Virus record (IMG/VR): IMGVR_UViG_3300035698_027145
Coordinates: 1-64,000 of that record
Source of the DNA: a virus
Direction: 5' to 3' (one strand)
Length of the DNA: 64,000 nucleotides
Shown: positions 55,527-64,000 of the stretch, piece after piece
How the letters are laid out: each line of letters opens with the position of its first letter
Position numbering within the stretch: position 1 is the stretch's first letter
Program-made: the position numbers and the translations under genes
Notes under the pieces: generated by a model
The model's database searches: none
The model's input: the letters and a program-made list of their open reading frames with translations, nothing else
Told to the model about the DNA's origin: nothing

Positions 55527-55843
55527 AATACAAAGTTGGAGATGAGGTAAAAATAAAGACTTGGGAGGCCATGAAGGAAGAATTCATCATGACTACAAGT
55601 GAGAATATATCTATACATAAATATTCCAAGTATGTTAATCAGATGGAGTATATTATAAGAGAGTTAGATACAGATAGAGTAGTAACTATATCAGAAGTGA
55701 TAGAAGATTTAGTTCCTCCGAGAATATCTCATTACAAGATAGAAGAATCAGACACCAGTTGGGTATGGACAGATGAGATGATAGAATGTGTTGCAGCTCC
55801 ATTAGACTCGATAAATAGCCGTTTTGAGATATTAGATTTATAG
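55523..55843 (+). CDS. SH3/KOW-like protein 2 with RFEILDL tail
   Basis: ATG 55523, overlapping the previous stop, is chosen over an earlier in-frame ATG at 55448 because MKYKVGDEVKIKT aligns with the start of the preceding paralogue. The 106-residue product has the same barrel-like opening, VVTISEVIEDLVPPRIS in the middle and the end NSRFEILDL. The pair arose by duplication; the tail was conserved more strongly than the middle. Confidence 0.65.
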   Translation: MKYKVGDEVKIKTWEAMKEEFIMTTSENISIHKYSKYVNQMEYIIRELDTDRVVTISEVIEDLVPPRISHYKIEESDTSWVWTDEMIECVAAPLDSINSRFEILDL

Positions 55844-55856
55844 GAGAAGTAGTAAG

Positions 55857-56132
55857 GTGAGAAATTTAAAGCCAATAGAGAAATATTTTAAAAGATTAAA
55901 GCAAGTGGTTGAGGGTGATGATCCATTAGCTGTAGCTATTTTAAATTATCAGACTATAAAAGATAGTGTAGATTTTTGCGAGTATAAAAAGACAAATGAT
56001 CGTGAAAAGATGGTAGAGAAAATGGATGAGACTATTTCTACTATGGTCGATATATTGATTGTTAAGGATTGGGAAAGAGAAAAAATAGAAGAATTTTTAA
56101 ATTATATGAACGATTTTGTAAGAGAAATATAG
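55857..56132 (+). CDS. 91-residue helical protein
   Basis: GTG at 55857, with AGGAG 10 bases upstream, starts MRNLKPIEKYFKRLKQVVEG. The protein is mainly helical and acidic (REKMVEKMDETISTMVDILI, EEFLNYMNDFVREI). It has no RFEILDL tail, unlike its neighbours. No family recognised. Confidence 0.5.
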   Translation: MRNLKPIEKYFKRLKQVVEGDDPLAVAILNYQTIKDSVDFCEYKKTNDREKMVEKMDETISTMVDILIVKDWEREKIEEFLNYMNDFVREI

Positions 56133-56471
56133 ATGAAAGATATGTTAGGCATAAAATTGAAGGAAGGTCAGCATGTTTTTTATTTTAATCGTCAGGGCTG
56201 TAGCACATCTCATGAAGAAGCAAAGATTGTTAAGGTTAGGACTAATAGTATAAGGATTGAGTTTTTAGATAATATTTTAGGAGGTCAGAAAAATAAGGGT
56301 CAGTTTACTACTGTATATAACACTAAAGGAAAGATCTTTGTATTTTCTAAAAATGTAGCAGATGAAAGAATAGCGTTTATAAAAAGGATAGATGATCTTT
56401 TAGAAGAAAAATTTTATTTGGAAAAAGAAGTAGAAAAAATACATTATAGAAGTGATATTTTAGATTTATAG
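56133..56471 (+). CDS. 112-residue protein with SDILDL tail
   Basis: It begins directly after the previous stop. The first part (GIKLKEGQHVFYFNRQGC, EEAKIVKVRTNSIRIEFLD) is a small beta barrel typical of phage RNA- or DNA-associated proteins, and the helical C-terminus ends YRSDILDL, a weaker match to the RFEILDL tail. Function unknown. Confidence 0.55.
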   Translation: MKDMLGIKLKEGQHVFYFNRQGCSTSHEEAKIVKVRTNSIRIEFLDNILGGQKNKGQFTTVYNTKGKIFVFSKNVADERIAFIKRIDDLLEEKFYLEKEVEKIHYRSDILDL

Positions 56472-56480
56472 GAGAATAGT

Positions 56481-56801
56481 ATGGGGTCATATGAACGTTG
56501 TGAGATATGTAAGGAATGGGATTTTACTGGTGGGGTTTTAAAACATAAGTGCAAGCCTTTATGGATGTGTGGTATAGGTGATGAAGAAGATGATTATCAC
56601 TATAAGGTGTATGCTCATTCTGCTGAATCTGCTGCTGAGAAGTGTGCATCGGATCAAGAATCTAATTGGGATTATTCTTTTATTGAAAGTGGTGGAGTAG
56701 ATATTAGTGTGTTTAATCCTAAGACAGAAGAGGTTACGAAGTTTTACGTTGGTGCGGAGCATAACATTCATTATAGTGCAAGCGAGAGAAAAGATGAGTA
56801 G
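56481..56801 (+). CDS. 106-residue protein with N-terminal zinc finger
   Basis: Cys residues near the start (YERCEICKEWDF and LKHKCKPLWMC) suggest a zinc finger, followed by a beta/alpha part (YHYKVYAHSAESAAEKCASD, SGGVDISVFNPKTEEVTKFY). The end overlaps the sulfotransferase start. The AGGAG site is good. No family recognised. Confidence 0.55.
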   Translation: MGSYERCEICKEWDFTGGVLKHKCKPLWMCGIGDEEDDYHYKVYAHSAESAAEKCASDQESNWDYSFIESGGVDISVFNPKTEEVTKFYVGAEHNIHYSASERKDE

Positions 56802-57717
56802 GTCTCTTTTTTGCATATGGGGAATGAAAAGGTCAGGTAATCATGCTATCATAAGTTGGTTAAGAAATCACTATCCTAATAGTGTTTTTTATAATGACGA
56901 GAAGGTAGGGACTCCTGTTTCTACTGATAATATTTTTAATAGTCATTCCTTAGCAGATCCCTCTAAAACAGATCAAGTCTTTATTAGTTATGAGGATTGT
57001 TATAGGGATGGTAGGGTTTTTGTCAGTTGGAGGGATTATGAAGAAAAAGACATACGCAAAGATCGTGGAATAAGAAATCCAGAACATTATATTACAGATG
57101 TTTCTGGTTTGGGAGAGTTTGATAAAAAATACAATATTATTATTCTTAGAGATGCTTTTAATTTATTTGCTAGTAGAATGAAGACTCATAGGCTTATCGA
57201 TATTTCGTGGAGCTTAAATTATGACGAACGATTTATAAATATGTGGAAAGATTATGCTATGGAGTTCTTAGGGGAAACAAATTTTATTCCTGATAAGTTG
57301 TGTATAAATTATAATAGATGGTGTTCATCATCTTCTTATAGAAGAGAAGTAGAGAAAGTCTTGGGAGTATCGTTTTGCGATGATAGCATAGATATAGTTC
57401 CTACAAAAGGTCGAGGAAGCTCTTTTGATGGTGGAAGCTTTGATGGGCAAGGTAGTAAGATGAAGGTGTTCGAGAGATGGAAGAAAATGATGGGTGATAA
57501 AGGATATGTATCTATTTTCAAAGATAAAGATATGATTAGATTGTCTAATGAAATTTTTGGAGATACAATATACGAGGAGTTTAAAAACCATAAAATCACG
57601 TTAGGTCAAAAGATAGACTTAGCTGGAGCAGATCAGAAAACGAAGTTAGCTAAAGAATGGAGAGAGATGTATAAAGACAGAATAGGCACGATGGGGGATT
57701 ATGGAAGTATTAAATAG
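56794..57717 (+). CDS. sulfotransferase-like protein
   Basis: ATG 56794 is chosen over 56707 because [20 protein letters not shown] aligns with the sulfotransferase PAPS loop and overlaps the previous stop. The 307-residue protein has this 5'-phosphosulfate loop ([10 protein letters not shown]) and a central [16 protein letters not shown], the second PAPS motif. The C-terminal part contains [17 protein letters not shown], typical of the 3' end of the fold in phage and bacterial homologues. It begins a cluster for making or sulfating glycans. It overlaps the next gene by 17 bases. Confidence 0.7.
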   Translation: MSRSLFCIWGMKRSGNHAIISWLRNHYPNSVFYNDEKVGTPVSTDNIFNSHSLADPSKTDQVFISYEDCYRDGRVFVSWRDYEEKDIRKDRGIRNPEHYITDVSGLGEFDKKYNIIILRDAFNLFASRMKTHRLIDISWSLNYDERFINMWKDYAMEFLGETNFIPDKLCINYNRWCSSSSYRREVEKVLGVSFCDDSIDIVPTKGRGSSFDGGSFDGQGSKMKVFERWKKMMGDKGYVSIFKDKDMIRLSNEIFGDTIYEEFKNHKITLGQKIDLAGADQKTKLAKEWREMYKDRIGTMGDYGSIK

Positions 57718-58672
57718 TAAATATAAAAAAACATCTTTGGTGACAGGAGGTGCTGGATTTCTTGGTTCTCACTTATGTTCTGCTCTCCTATTAAAGAATC
57801 GAAACGTTATTTGTCTTGATAATTTTTCTTCAGGTAAAAAAGAAAACATAAAAGAACTTTTATCTTCTGACAGTTTTGAATTAATAAGACATGACATATG
57901 TGATGATATCAGCTTAGAAGTTGATGAGATATATAATTTAGCTTGTCCAGCTTCTCCTCCTTACTATCAGATTGACCCTGTTAGGACAGTTAAGGCCAAC
58001 GTGCATGGAGCTATAAACGTTTTAGAACTAGCCAAAAAAACCAAGGCTATAGTTTTGCAAGCCTCTACCAGCGAAATCTACGGAAGCCCTCTTGTTCATC
58101 CTCAAACAGAAGACTATTGGGGGAACGTTAATCCTATTGGCACAAGGTCTTGTTATGATGAAGGCAAACGATGTGCTGAGACTTTATTTTTCGACTATCA
58201 TAGACAGTATAATGTAGACATAAGAGTTGCTAGAATTTTTAATACTTATGGTCCTAATATGTTCTTTGAAGATGGTAGGGTTGTAAGCAACTTTATCGTT
58301 CAGTCTTTGTTAGGGAAAGATATTACTGTTTATGGAGGAGGAAATCAGACTAGAAGTTTTTGTTATGTAAGTGATCTTATCTATGGTCTTATTAGTCTTA
58401 TGGATGCCAATATTGCTGATCCTTGTCCTATTAATATTGGGAACCCTATAGAAATAACTATTTTAGAGCTAGCTGAAAAGATAAAAGAGATAACTGGCTC
58501 TAGCTCAAAAATTATTCATAAAGGTTTGCCTAAAGACGATCCTGAAAGAAGAAGCCCTAATATAGAAAAGGCAAATAGCCTTTTGGATTGGAAGCCACAA
58601 ATTGGATTAGATGAAGGCTTGGCTAAAACAGTAAAATATTTTAAACAATTAATAGATTATTATTATGAATAA
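57701..58672 (+). CDS. UDP-glucuronate decarboxylase (UDP-xylose synthase)
   Basis: The 323-residue short-chain dehydrogenase-type enzyme converts UDP-glucuronate to UDP-xylose. The NAD-binding motif [10 protein letters not shown] (16-25), the family marker [12 protein letters not shown] (79-90), [10 protein letters not shown] (121-130), the catalytic YDEGK (Y152, K156) and [20 protein letters not shown] are all present, with [12 protein letters not shown] near 244-255. These blocks are specific to UXS, not just generic epimerases. UDP-xylose would supply the glycosyltransferases that follow. Complete length; start overlaps the previous gene by 17 bases. Rare in phages and a sign that the phage edits host surface or its own glycans. 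Confidence 0.93.
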   Translation: MEVLNSKYKKTSLVTGGAGFLGSHLCSALLLKNRNVICLDNFSSGKKENIKELLSSDSFELIRHDICDDISLEVDEIYNLACPASPPYYQIDPVRTVKANVHGAINVLELAKKTKAIVLQASTSEIYGSPLVHPQTEDYWGNVNPIGTRSCYDEGKRCAETLFFDYHRQYNVDIRVARIFNTYGPNMFFEDGRVVSNFIVQSLLGKDITVYGGGNQTRSFCYVSDLIYGLISLMDANIADPCPINIGNPIEITILELAEKIKEITGSSSKIIHKGLPKDDPERRSPNIEKANSLLDWKPQIGLDEGLAKTVKYFKQLIDYYYE

Positions 58673-59645
58673 ATCTTATACCGTATACCCTATTTATAAA
58701 AATGGAAACAAAAACGATAACTCAAATTCAGATTTTAGTTGTGTCGGAAGGAGATGGGTTAGGGATGTATCTAATTATTTGAAAAGCAATGGATATGAGC
58801 TTTTTAGAAAAAATAGATCAGAGTTTAATATAGAAGGTAGAAATCTTACAGATTTTCGTAGTAGATTTAACGACTTGCGTAGTAGGTATAATATTTTTCA
58901 AAACAACGATACGAAACAATTTTTTATTATTGATCCTTGTGACTTATACGATGATTTAGAGGAAGATATTGTTTCTCATTCTCTTTGTGTAGGCGTTTTA
59001 AAGTGCCAGTATCGCAAAGGGTCTTATAAAAAATATGAAGAAAAAGTATCTCCTTTCACATATAGAGCGCCAAGATTTGATAAGTGTGTCAAACCTATTG
59101 AAATCATTTCTGATAAAGATAGGTATATAAATCAGATGTATTTTAAAGGAGATCATCAGCATGGTCGAGGAGTCATTTTAAAATATATGGACAAGATGGG
59201 TATTATTAATAAAGATCATGGAATTAACAAAGATCGTGGAATTAAAAATAAAAATAAAAGATTGCCTTTTGAAAAGTATATAGAAGAAATGAAGAAAAGA
59301 AAAATAGCTTTATCATTGCCAGGAAGGGGTAATTTTTGCCATAGAGAGTTGGAGGCTTTTAAGATAGGAGTTCCTGTTCTTATGCCAGTTTTAAGGAACC
59401 AATATTACAATAATCTTGTTCCTAATAAGCATTATATATCGGTAGACACAACGGCAGAGGCAAAAGAATTACCTGTTATGATAAGGGATAGATATGAAGA
59501 AGTAATAGATGAAGACGATTTTTTAAATTATATTTCTAAGAATGCTTTAGAATGGTTTAAGGACAATGTAGAATACCCTTCCAATATAAGGTTAATGGAA
59601 AAGATTTTATTAGATAGATTTGATTACAATCTGATAGAGGAGTAG
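58665..59645 (+). CDS. glycosyltransferase-like protein, tandem copy 1
   Basis: The 326-residue protein is the first of three paralogues. The conserved C-terminal part has [46 protein letters not shown] and the helix [20 protein letters not shown]. This resembles the donor-binding loop of exostosin/GT-B-like glycosyltransferases (chRxxEaxxxGxPvl). The N-terminal half is family specific with QFFIID and [18 protein letters not shown]. It starts within the UXS end, so it is coupled to the UDP-xylose supply. Sugar specificity unknown. Confidence 0.65.
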   Translation: MNKSYTVYPIYKNGNKNDNSNSDFSCVGRRWVRDVSNYLKSNGYELFRKNRSEFNIEGRNLTDFRSRFNDLRSRYNIFQNNDTKQFFIIDPCDLYDDLEEDIVSHSLCVGVLKCQYRKGSYKKYEEKVSPFTYRAPRFDKCVKPIEIISDKDRYINQMYFKGDHQHGRGVILKYMDKMGIINKDHGINKDRGIKNKNKRLPFEKYIEEMKKRKIALSLPGRGNFCHRELEAFKIGVPVLMPVLRNQYYNNLVPNKHYISVDTTAEAKELPVMIRDRYEEVIDEDDFLNYISKNALEWFKDNVEYPSNIRLMEKILLDRFDYNLIEE

Positions 59646-59650
59646 GTTTT

Positions 59651-60643
59651 ATGAAAAGATCTTACACGATATATAGAGACATAAAAGTCAGAAGCCATCG
59701 TTTTATTGATGATATTAGTAATTATCTGTGGGGAAAGGGATATGAGATCTTTATCAAAGATATATCTGAGTTCAAACCAAAAATCATCTATCACACTAGT
59801 AAATATATTATTATTCAAGCTGATGATACGAAACAATTTTTTGTAATTGATCAATGCGACACTTATAAATATTTAGAAGAAAATGTCGTTTCTCATTCTC
59901 TTTGCGCAGGCGTTTTGAAGTGCCAGTATCGTAAAGGATCTTATGGAAAGTATGAAGAAAAAGTATCTTCTTTTACATATAAGGTGGGAGGGAATATAAG
60001 TTATATTAAATCCTATATAGGCTTATTATCGGGAAAAGAATGTCGTTATATAAATCAGATGTATTTTAAGGGATCTGATTTATATAGAGGTCATGTTTTG
60101 CAAGAATTGGCAGAAATGGGAGTTGTCAATAAAGATTATGGATTTCCTAATGATAGCAAATATCCTTTAAGGCTTCATAAAAGAGAATATTTAGAAGAAA
60201 TGATAAAAAGAAAAATAGTTTTATCATTACCTGGAGCAGGCAATTTTTGTCATAGAGAGCTAGAAGGCTTCAAGATAGGGGTTCCTGTCTTAATGCCAGT
60301 TTTGGGGAATCAGTATTATAATAAACTAATCCCTAACAAACATTATATTTCTGTAGATACTGATTTATGCTATAGAGATATTAACATCGGATTTCTTACA
60401 GAGTTAGAGGTAAAAGAATTATCTGTTATGATAAAGGATAGATATGAAGAAGTAATAGATGATGATGAGTTTTTGGAGTATATCGCTAAGAATGCTTTAA
60501 AATGGTTCAAGGATAATGTGGAGTATCCGTCAAATATGATATTAATGGAAAAGATTTTGTTAGATAGATTTAATTACAAGTTGGACGAAGTAAGGTCTTT
60601 AACATTAAAACAAAAAATAAAATTGACTAAAGATAAAAGATGA
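59651..60643 (+). CDS. glycosyltransferase-like protein, tandem copy 2
   Basis: The 330-residue paralogue keeps all conserved blocks: [72 protein letters not shown] and NVEYPSNMILMEKILL. Compared with copy 1 it has a shorter N-terminus and a different loop at ~115-135. Several segments are also conserved at DNA level, showing recent duplication. Function as for copy 1. Confidence 0.65.
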   Translation: MKRSYTIYRDIKVRSHRFIDDISNYLWGKGYEIFIKDISEFKPKIIYHTSKYIIIQADDTKQFFVIDQCDTYKYLEENVVSHSLCAGVLKCQYRKGSYGKYEEKVSSFTYKVGGNISYIKSYIGLLSGKECRYINQMYFKGSDLYRGHVLQELAEMGVVNKDYGFPNDSKYPLRLHKREYLEEMIKRKIVLSLPGAGNFCHRELEGFKIGVPVLMPVLGNQYYNKLIPNKHYISVDTDLCYRDINIGFLTELEVKELSVMIKDRYEEVIDDDEFLEYIAKNALKWFKDNVEYPSNMILMEKILLDRFNYKLDEVRSLTLKQKIKLTKDKR

Positions 60644-61698
60644 AGAGATCTTATACCATATGCTTTAAAACAAGCGGAAGAGAACTAGAGCCATGGATAT
60701 ACGAAAAGCCAAAGGGAGGTGACAATTATTGCGCGGGGAATTATTTTATTAATGACATAAGTAATTATTTGAAGAATAGAGGATATGAGATCTTTCAAAA
60801 AGAGATGTCAGAATTTAAACTAGAAAATATTGATCATCATAGTAAAAACACTATTTTTCAAAACGATGATACAAAACAATTTTTTATCATTGATACATGG
60901 GATGAGGCTGATTATTTAGAAGAAAGTATTGTTTCTCACCCTCTTTGTGTTGGAGTTCTTAAGTGTCAGTATCGTAAAGGTTCTTATGGAGATTATGAGG
61001 AAAAGATATCTCCTTTTACATATGGAGTAAAAAGAAAAAAGCCATATCTTACGGCAATAACAACTATGAATGGCATAAGTCAATGTGTGAGTCAGATGTA
61101 TTTTAAAGGTAGAGAATGGGAAAAGAGAGGGAGTATTATAAAAAATTTGGTAGATTTTGGTATCGTTAATAAAAATTTTATAAGTGAATCTGAAGATCAT
61201 AAAGTTCATTCAGGATTGCCTTATATGGAATATTTAGAAGAAATGAAGAAAAGAAAAATAGCTCTATCATTGCCTGGCTGCGGCAATTTTTGCCATAGAG
61301 AGCTAGAAGCTTTTGGAATAGGAACCCCAGTATTAATGCCAGTTCTAGCAAACCAATATTACAACAATCTCATTCCTAATAAACATTATATATCTGTAGA
61401 GGCTGGTTTATTTAGGGAATATAATAATTTTAGACATCTTACGGAGTCAGAGGTTAAAGAATTATCTGTTATGATAAGAGATAGGTATGAAGAAGTAATA
61501 AATGATGACGAGTTTTTGGAGTATATCGCTAAGAATGCTTTAAAATGGTTCAAGGATAATGTGGAGTATCCGTCAAATATGATATTAATGGAAAAGATTT
61601 TGTTAGATAAAGTTGATTATAAGCTATGTGATAGATCTTTGACGTTGAATCAAAAAATAAAATTAGCTAAGAGATCGAGTCGTAATAAGACGATATGA
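60640..61698 (+). CDS. glycosyltransferase-like protein, tandem copy 3
   Basis: The 352-residue copy has an added N-terminal block (CFKTSGRELEPWIYEKPKGG) and the same core ([74 protein letters not shown]). Copies 2 and 3 share long identical DNA near their ends, so they may recombine. Start overlaps the previous stop (ATGA). It ends in a basic stretch. The divergent N-termini may set acceptor choice. Confidence 0.65.
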   Translation: MKRSYTICFKTSGRELEPWIYEKPKGGDNYCAGNYFINDISNYLKNRGYEIFQKEMSEFKLENIDHHSKNTIFQNDDTKQFFIIDTWDEADYLEESIVSHPLCVGVLKCQYRKGSYGDYEEKISPFTYGVKRKKPYLTAITTMNGISQCVSQMYFKGREWEKRGSIIKNLVDFGIVNKNFISESEDHKVHSGLPYMEYLEEMKKRKIALSLPGCGNFCHRELEAFGIGTPVLMPVLANQYYNNLIPNKHYISVEAGLFREYNNFRHLTESEVKELSVMIRDRYEEVINDDEFLEYIAKNALKWFKDNVEYPSNMILMEKILLDKVDYKLCDRSLTLNQKIKLAKRSSRNKTI

Positions 61699-61723
61699 TT
61701 AATGATGATTAGGAGTTGTTGTA

Positions 61724-62471
61724 GTGGAAAGATGGATAGATAAAAAAACGGTTGATTTTAATATATGGATATTAGCCAATCGAAAAACAGGATCTAGCTA
61801 TCTTGTTTCATTATTGAATTATTATGGCTTTCTGCCACTCTTTGGGCAGCATATGGGGTCTCCTCATTGGAATAGTAAAGTAGAAAGATTCCCTATTAAT
61901 AGTAAGGTTTTTCCAGAGCACATGTCTCTTCGAAACGCAGGAATTTTAGAATTATTAGAAGCAAGGCCTAATACCAAGTTTATTCATCTTTTTAGAATAG
62001 ATTGGTTGGATCAGTTTGCTTCTTGGTGTATGAGAACAAAGACAGGCATGGATAAATGTGGAGAAGGTGATATGGCAGAAGAATATGATGATATAATTAA
62101 TAACCTATCATTTGATCAAGACGAAGAATTTTTAAAAAGAAAGTTTTCCATTTTTTATAAAGCGTTATCATTATTGGCCAGAACAAATTAAGAAGCATAA
62201 TCTTAAGGTTTTAGATGTAGCTTATGAAGACTTATTATCTGATCCTGAGAAAGAGTTTGAAAGAATTTTGCATTTTATTGGTCCTATTAATGATTCTGCT
62301 GATGATTTTATTAATAGAGTTAAGTTTACACAAGCATTTTCTTATTCTAATAAGACTCATAGAGTTTTGCATAAAAAATATGAAAGCATATATAGAGATG
62401 TGAGAAGATTAATAGAGAATTTAGAGTGCGTTAAGGAATATAAAAGATTAAATACAGATATGATTGGTTAA
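61724..62471 (+). pseudogene. Stf0-like sulfotransferase split by frameshift
   Basis: GTG 61724 starts MERWIDKKTVDFNIWILAN, then the PAPS loop NRKTGSSYLVSLL and the second motif FIHLFRIDWLDQFASWC, as in Stf0-type sulfotransferases. The frame ends at 62191, but the +1 frame from about 62162 continues HYWPEQIKKHNLKVLDVAYE, LLSDPEKEFERILHF and on to 62471. Those blocks align with the two sulfotransferase domains of the next gene (YWPEQIKKYKL, FWPEQIKKHNL). One base inserted after AAA at 62159-62161 explains the break. It is a broken gene, a sequencing error or recoding. Confidence 0.7.
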
Positions 62472-62472
62472 A

Positions 62473-64000
62473 ATGTTAAAATCAAAAGATGAATCAAATA
62501 GCCCTAACGTATGGATATTATCTAATCCTAGAACTGGTAGTGGTTTTTTGTGTCATATGTTGAATCAATGCGGACACTTGCCAAAATTTGGAGAAAAGCT
62601 TAATAGGTCTAATAAAATAGATAATACATCTATCGTGGAGCGTTATCCTGTTAATAATAAGATTCATTCTCATCAGGCTCAGGATCGCAGAACCGATCTA
62701 TTTGAATTGATGAAGGTAAGACCTGATACTAAATTTATTCATATTGTTAGAAAGGATTTGATATCTCAGTTTACTTCTTTTTATATAATGATGAAAATAG
62801 GCAAGCATAGAGGGCAGCCAGGGACAAAAGAAAGGGAAAGTTATGACAATTCAATTAATCATTTATCTTTCGATGATAATGAAGAATCTTTTAACAAGTT
62901 TTTTAATGATTTTATAAAACAATCTCATTATTGGCCAGAACAAATTAAGAAATATAAACTTGCATCTTTAGAAGTAGTTTACGAAGATCTACTATCTAAT
63001 CCTGAGAGAGAGTTAAAAAGAGTTCTATGTTTTTTTGATAAGTTTGTAGACCCAGACAGGGTTAAAAAAATAGCTAATTTATTAAGTAATCCAGATCGAA
63101 TCTTACACAGAAAATATAGTGATGTATATATAAAGTTAAGAAAATCAATAGAAAATAAGCAGTGCGTAAAATCATGTATATCTAAATTAAGAGATGATGA
63201 GAATTCCGAGAGTTGCTTTCCTAATATATATGTGTTATCTACAAAAAGATCGGGTGCTAATTCTTTTTGTAAGTTATTGAACAAACGGGGTGTTAGACCG
63301 CGATTTGTCGGGGGGTTTTCGGATGATCTTAATACGATAGATTATCCTCTTAATAAGAAACTCTTACCAGATCAAGTATTTCTACGACATATGAGCGTTT
63401 CAGAATTATTGGAAGTAAGGCCTAATACTAAGTTTATCCATATTGTTAGGAAAGATTGGTTGGCTCAGTTCTCTTCTGTATGCATAACCGAGAAGGTGGG
63501 AATGGGTAGATACAATAGCTTAGAAACGAAAAAAATATATGATGATAAAATTAACAACATATCTCTTAGTCAGGATAATGAGTTTTTTGAAGCTCAGTTT
63601 GTGTCTTTTGTAGAGAGTCGCGAGTTTTGGCCAGAACAAATTAAGAAACATAATCTTACAGTTTTGGAGGTAGTCTATGAAGACTTATTATCTGATCCTT
63701 ATAGAGAGATGGAGAGAGTTTTATGTTTTCTTGGTTTTGCTGTTAATCTTACTACTAGATTAAAGTTAAAGCAAGTGTTTTTTCCCTCTAACGGAGATAA
63801 TAATGTAATATTAAATAAAGAATATAGTAGCATATATAGAGAGATGAAGAAATTAGCAGAGAATTCGGAGTGCGTAAAATCGTATAAAGACAATGGTGAA
63901 TTATTAATAGGTGATCAGATCGAGTGGTTCCATCAAACAAATAGAGTGGGTTTGGGAGATTTTATAATGGCTACTCCATCACTGAAGCTGTTAAGCGAGA
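62473..64000 (+). CDS. two Stf0-like sulfotransferase domains fused to GT9 start, partial
   Basis: The frame is open from ATG 62473 to the window edge (at least 509 residues). Domain 1 (~1-235) has VWILSNPRTGSGFLCHML, FIHIVRKDLISQFTSF and YWPEQIKKYKL...YEDLLSNPERE. Domain 2 (~250-475) has YVLSTKRSGANSFCKLL, FIHIVRKDWLAQFSSV and FWPEQIKKHNL...YEDLLSDP. At ~487 a third part starts IEWFHQTNRVGLGDFIMATP, the GT9/heptosyltransferase N-terminus. So sulfation and glycosyl transfer are combined in one chain. The 3' end is outside the window. Confidence 0.75.
   Translation, partial: MLKSKDESNSPNVWILSNPRTGSGFLCHMLNQCGHLPKFGEKLNRSNKIDNTSIVERYPVNNKIHSHQAQDRRTDLFELMKVRPDTKFIHIVRKDLISQFTSFYIMMKIGKHRGQPGTKERESYDNSINHLSFDDNEESFNKFFNDFIKQSHYWPEQIKKYKLASLEVVYEDLLSNPERELKRVLCFFDKFVDPDRVKKIANLLSNPDRILHRKYSDVYIKLRKSIENKQCVKSCISKLRDDENSESCFPNIYVLSTKRSGANSFCKLLNKRGVRPRFVGGFSDDLNTIDYPLNKKLLPDQVFLRHMSVSELLEVRPNTKFIHIVRKDWLAQFSSVCITEKVGMGRYNSLETKKIYDDKINNISLSQDNEFFEAQFVSFVESREFWPEQIKKHNLTVLEVVYEDLLSDPYREMERVLCFLGFAVNLTTRLKLKQVFFPSNGDNNVILNKEYSSIYREMKKLAENSECVKSYKDNGELLIGDQIEWFHQTNRVGLGDFIMATPSLKLLSE

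Noticed and set aside
56707-56793. N-terminal extension of the sulfotransferase
   Set aside because: Overlaps the preceding gene by 95 bases and is not similar to sulfotransferase starts; ATG 56794 fits the PAPS loop and overlap pattern.
62979-63284. 101-codon antisense frame at the right end
   Set aside because: Opposite the fused sulfotransferase gene with no ribosome site; the + frame is continuous and has family motifs.

Overview
The window is one contiguous piece of a large, AT-rich tailed double-stranded DNA phage genome (Caudoviricetes). The evidence is a complete packaging and head set: terminase large subunit (8336-10264), portal (21936-25301), prohead protease (28083-34892) and an HK97-fold major capsid protein (35583-36455). 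Tail and adsorption genes accompany them. All genes lie on the + strand, tightly packed, often with TAATG or ATGA stop/start overlaps. No integrase, rRNA, tRNA, CRISPR array or host gene was seen. Ribosome sites are AGGAG-like and some promoters are sigma70-like, so a conventional bacterial host is likely. The host itself cannot be named from the sequence.

Layout. 1-1.7 kb: small genes, a free-standing copy of the portal C-terminal segment, dUTPase and an HNH homing endonuclease behind a Shine-Dalgarno-sequestering hairpin. 1.8-8.3 kb: two tandem metallophosphoesterase-LamG proteins and other virion-type proteins. 8.3-36.5 kb: packaging and head module (terminase, lysine-rich histone-like protein, many scaffold-like or internal proteins, portal with an intein and a fused nuclease-like domain, giant protease/scaffold protein with an intein at the predicted active-site serine, decoration-type protein, major capsid protein). 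36.5-43 kb: LAGLIDADG endonuclease, three helix-turn-helix paralogues, small genes, a sulfotransferase, a 2H phosphoesterase and two candidate non-coding RNAs. 43.3-52 kb: large tail fibre, small tail genes, GT9-like enzyme, subtilisin-like protease, XhlA-like membrane protein, neck/adaptor-type protein. 52-56.8 kb: second LAGLIDADG endonuclease and a run of small genes with a repeated ribosome-site module and a shared C-terminal tail. 56.8-64 kb: glycan and sulfation locus (sulfotransferase, UDP-glucuronate decarboxylase, three tandem glycosyltransferase-like paralogues, Stf0-like sulfotransferases, a sulfotransferase-sulfotransferase-GT9 fusion running off the window).

The most interesting system is a recurring short N-terminal peptide on otherwise unrelated proteins. 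It has three flavours: MK(I/L)(I/L)(K/R)T(A/K)xY, MNWY(K/N)(R/K), and KPFNLKK. It occurs on at least 17 genes between 10 and 43 kb, including zinc ribbons, helix-turn-helix proteins, a 2H phosphoesterase and a 29-residue minigene that is almost only tag. The related short motif KTA(S/A/N) recurs inside the scaffold/protease, the portal and the internal proteins. This looks like a capsid-targeting and prohead-protease processing code, analogous to but not the same as the T4 internal-protein targeting sequence. If so, this phage packages a set of effector proteins with its DNA. Two candidate promoter classes are also visible: TTGRAAAGTGAAAG with a sigma70 -10 element before endonuclease, small-RNA and small genes, and a TCCGATATA-type element placed after terminators upstream of structural clusters.
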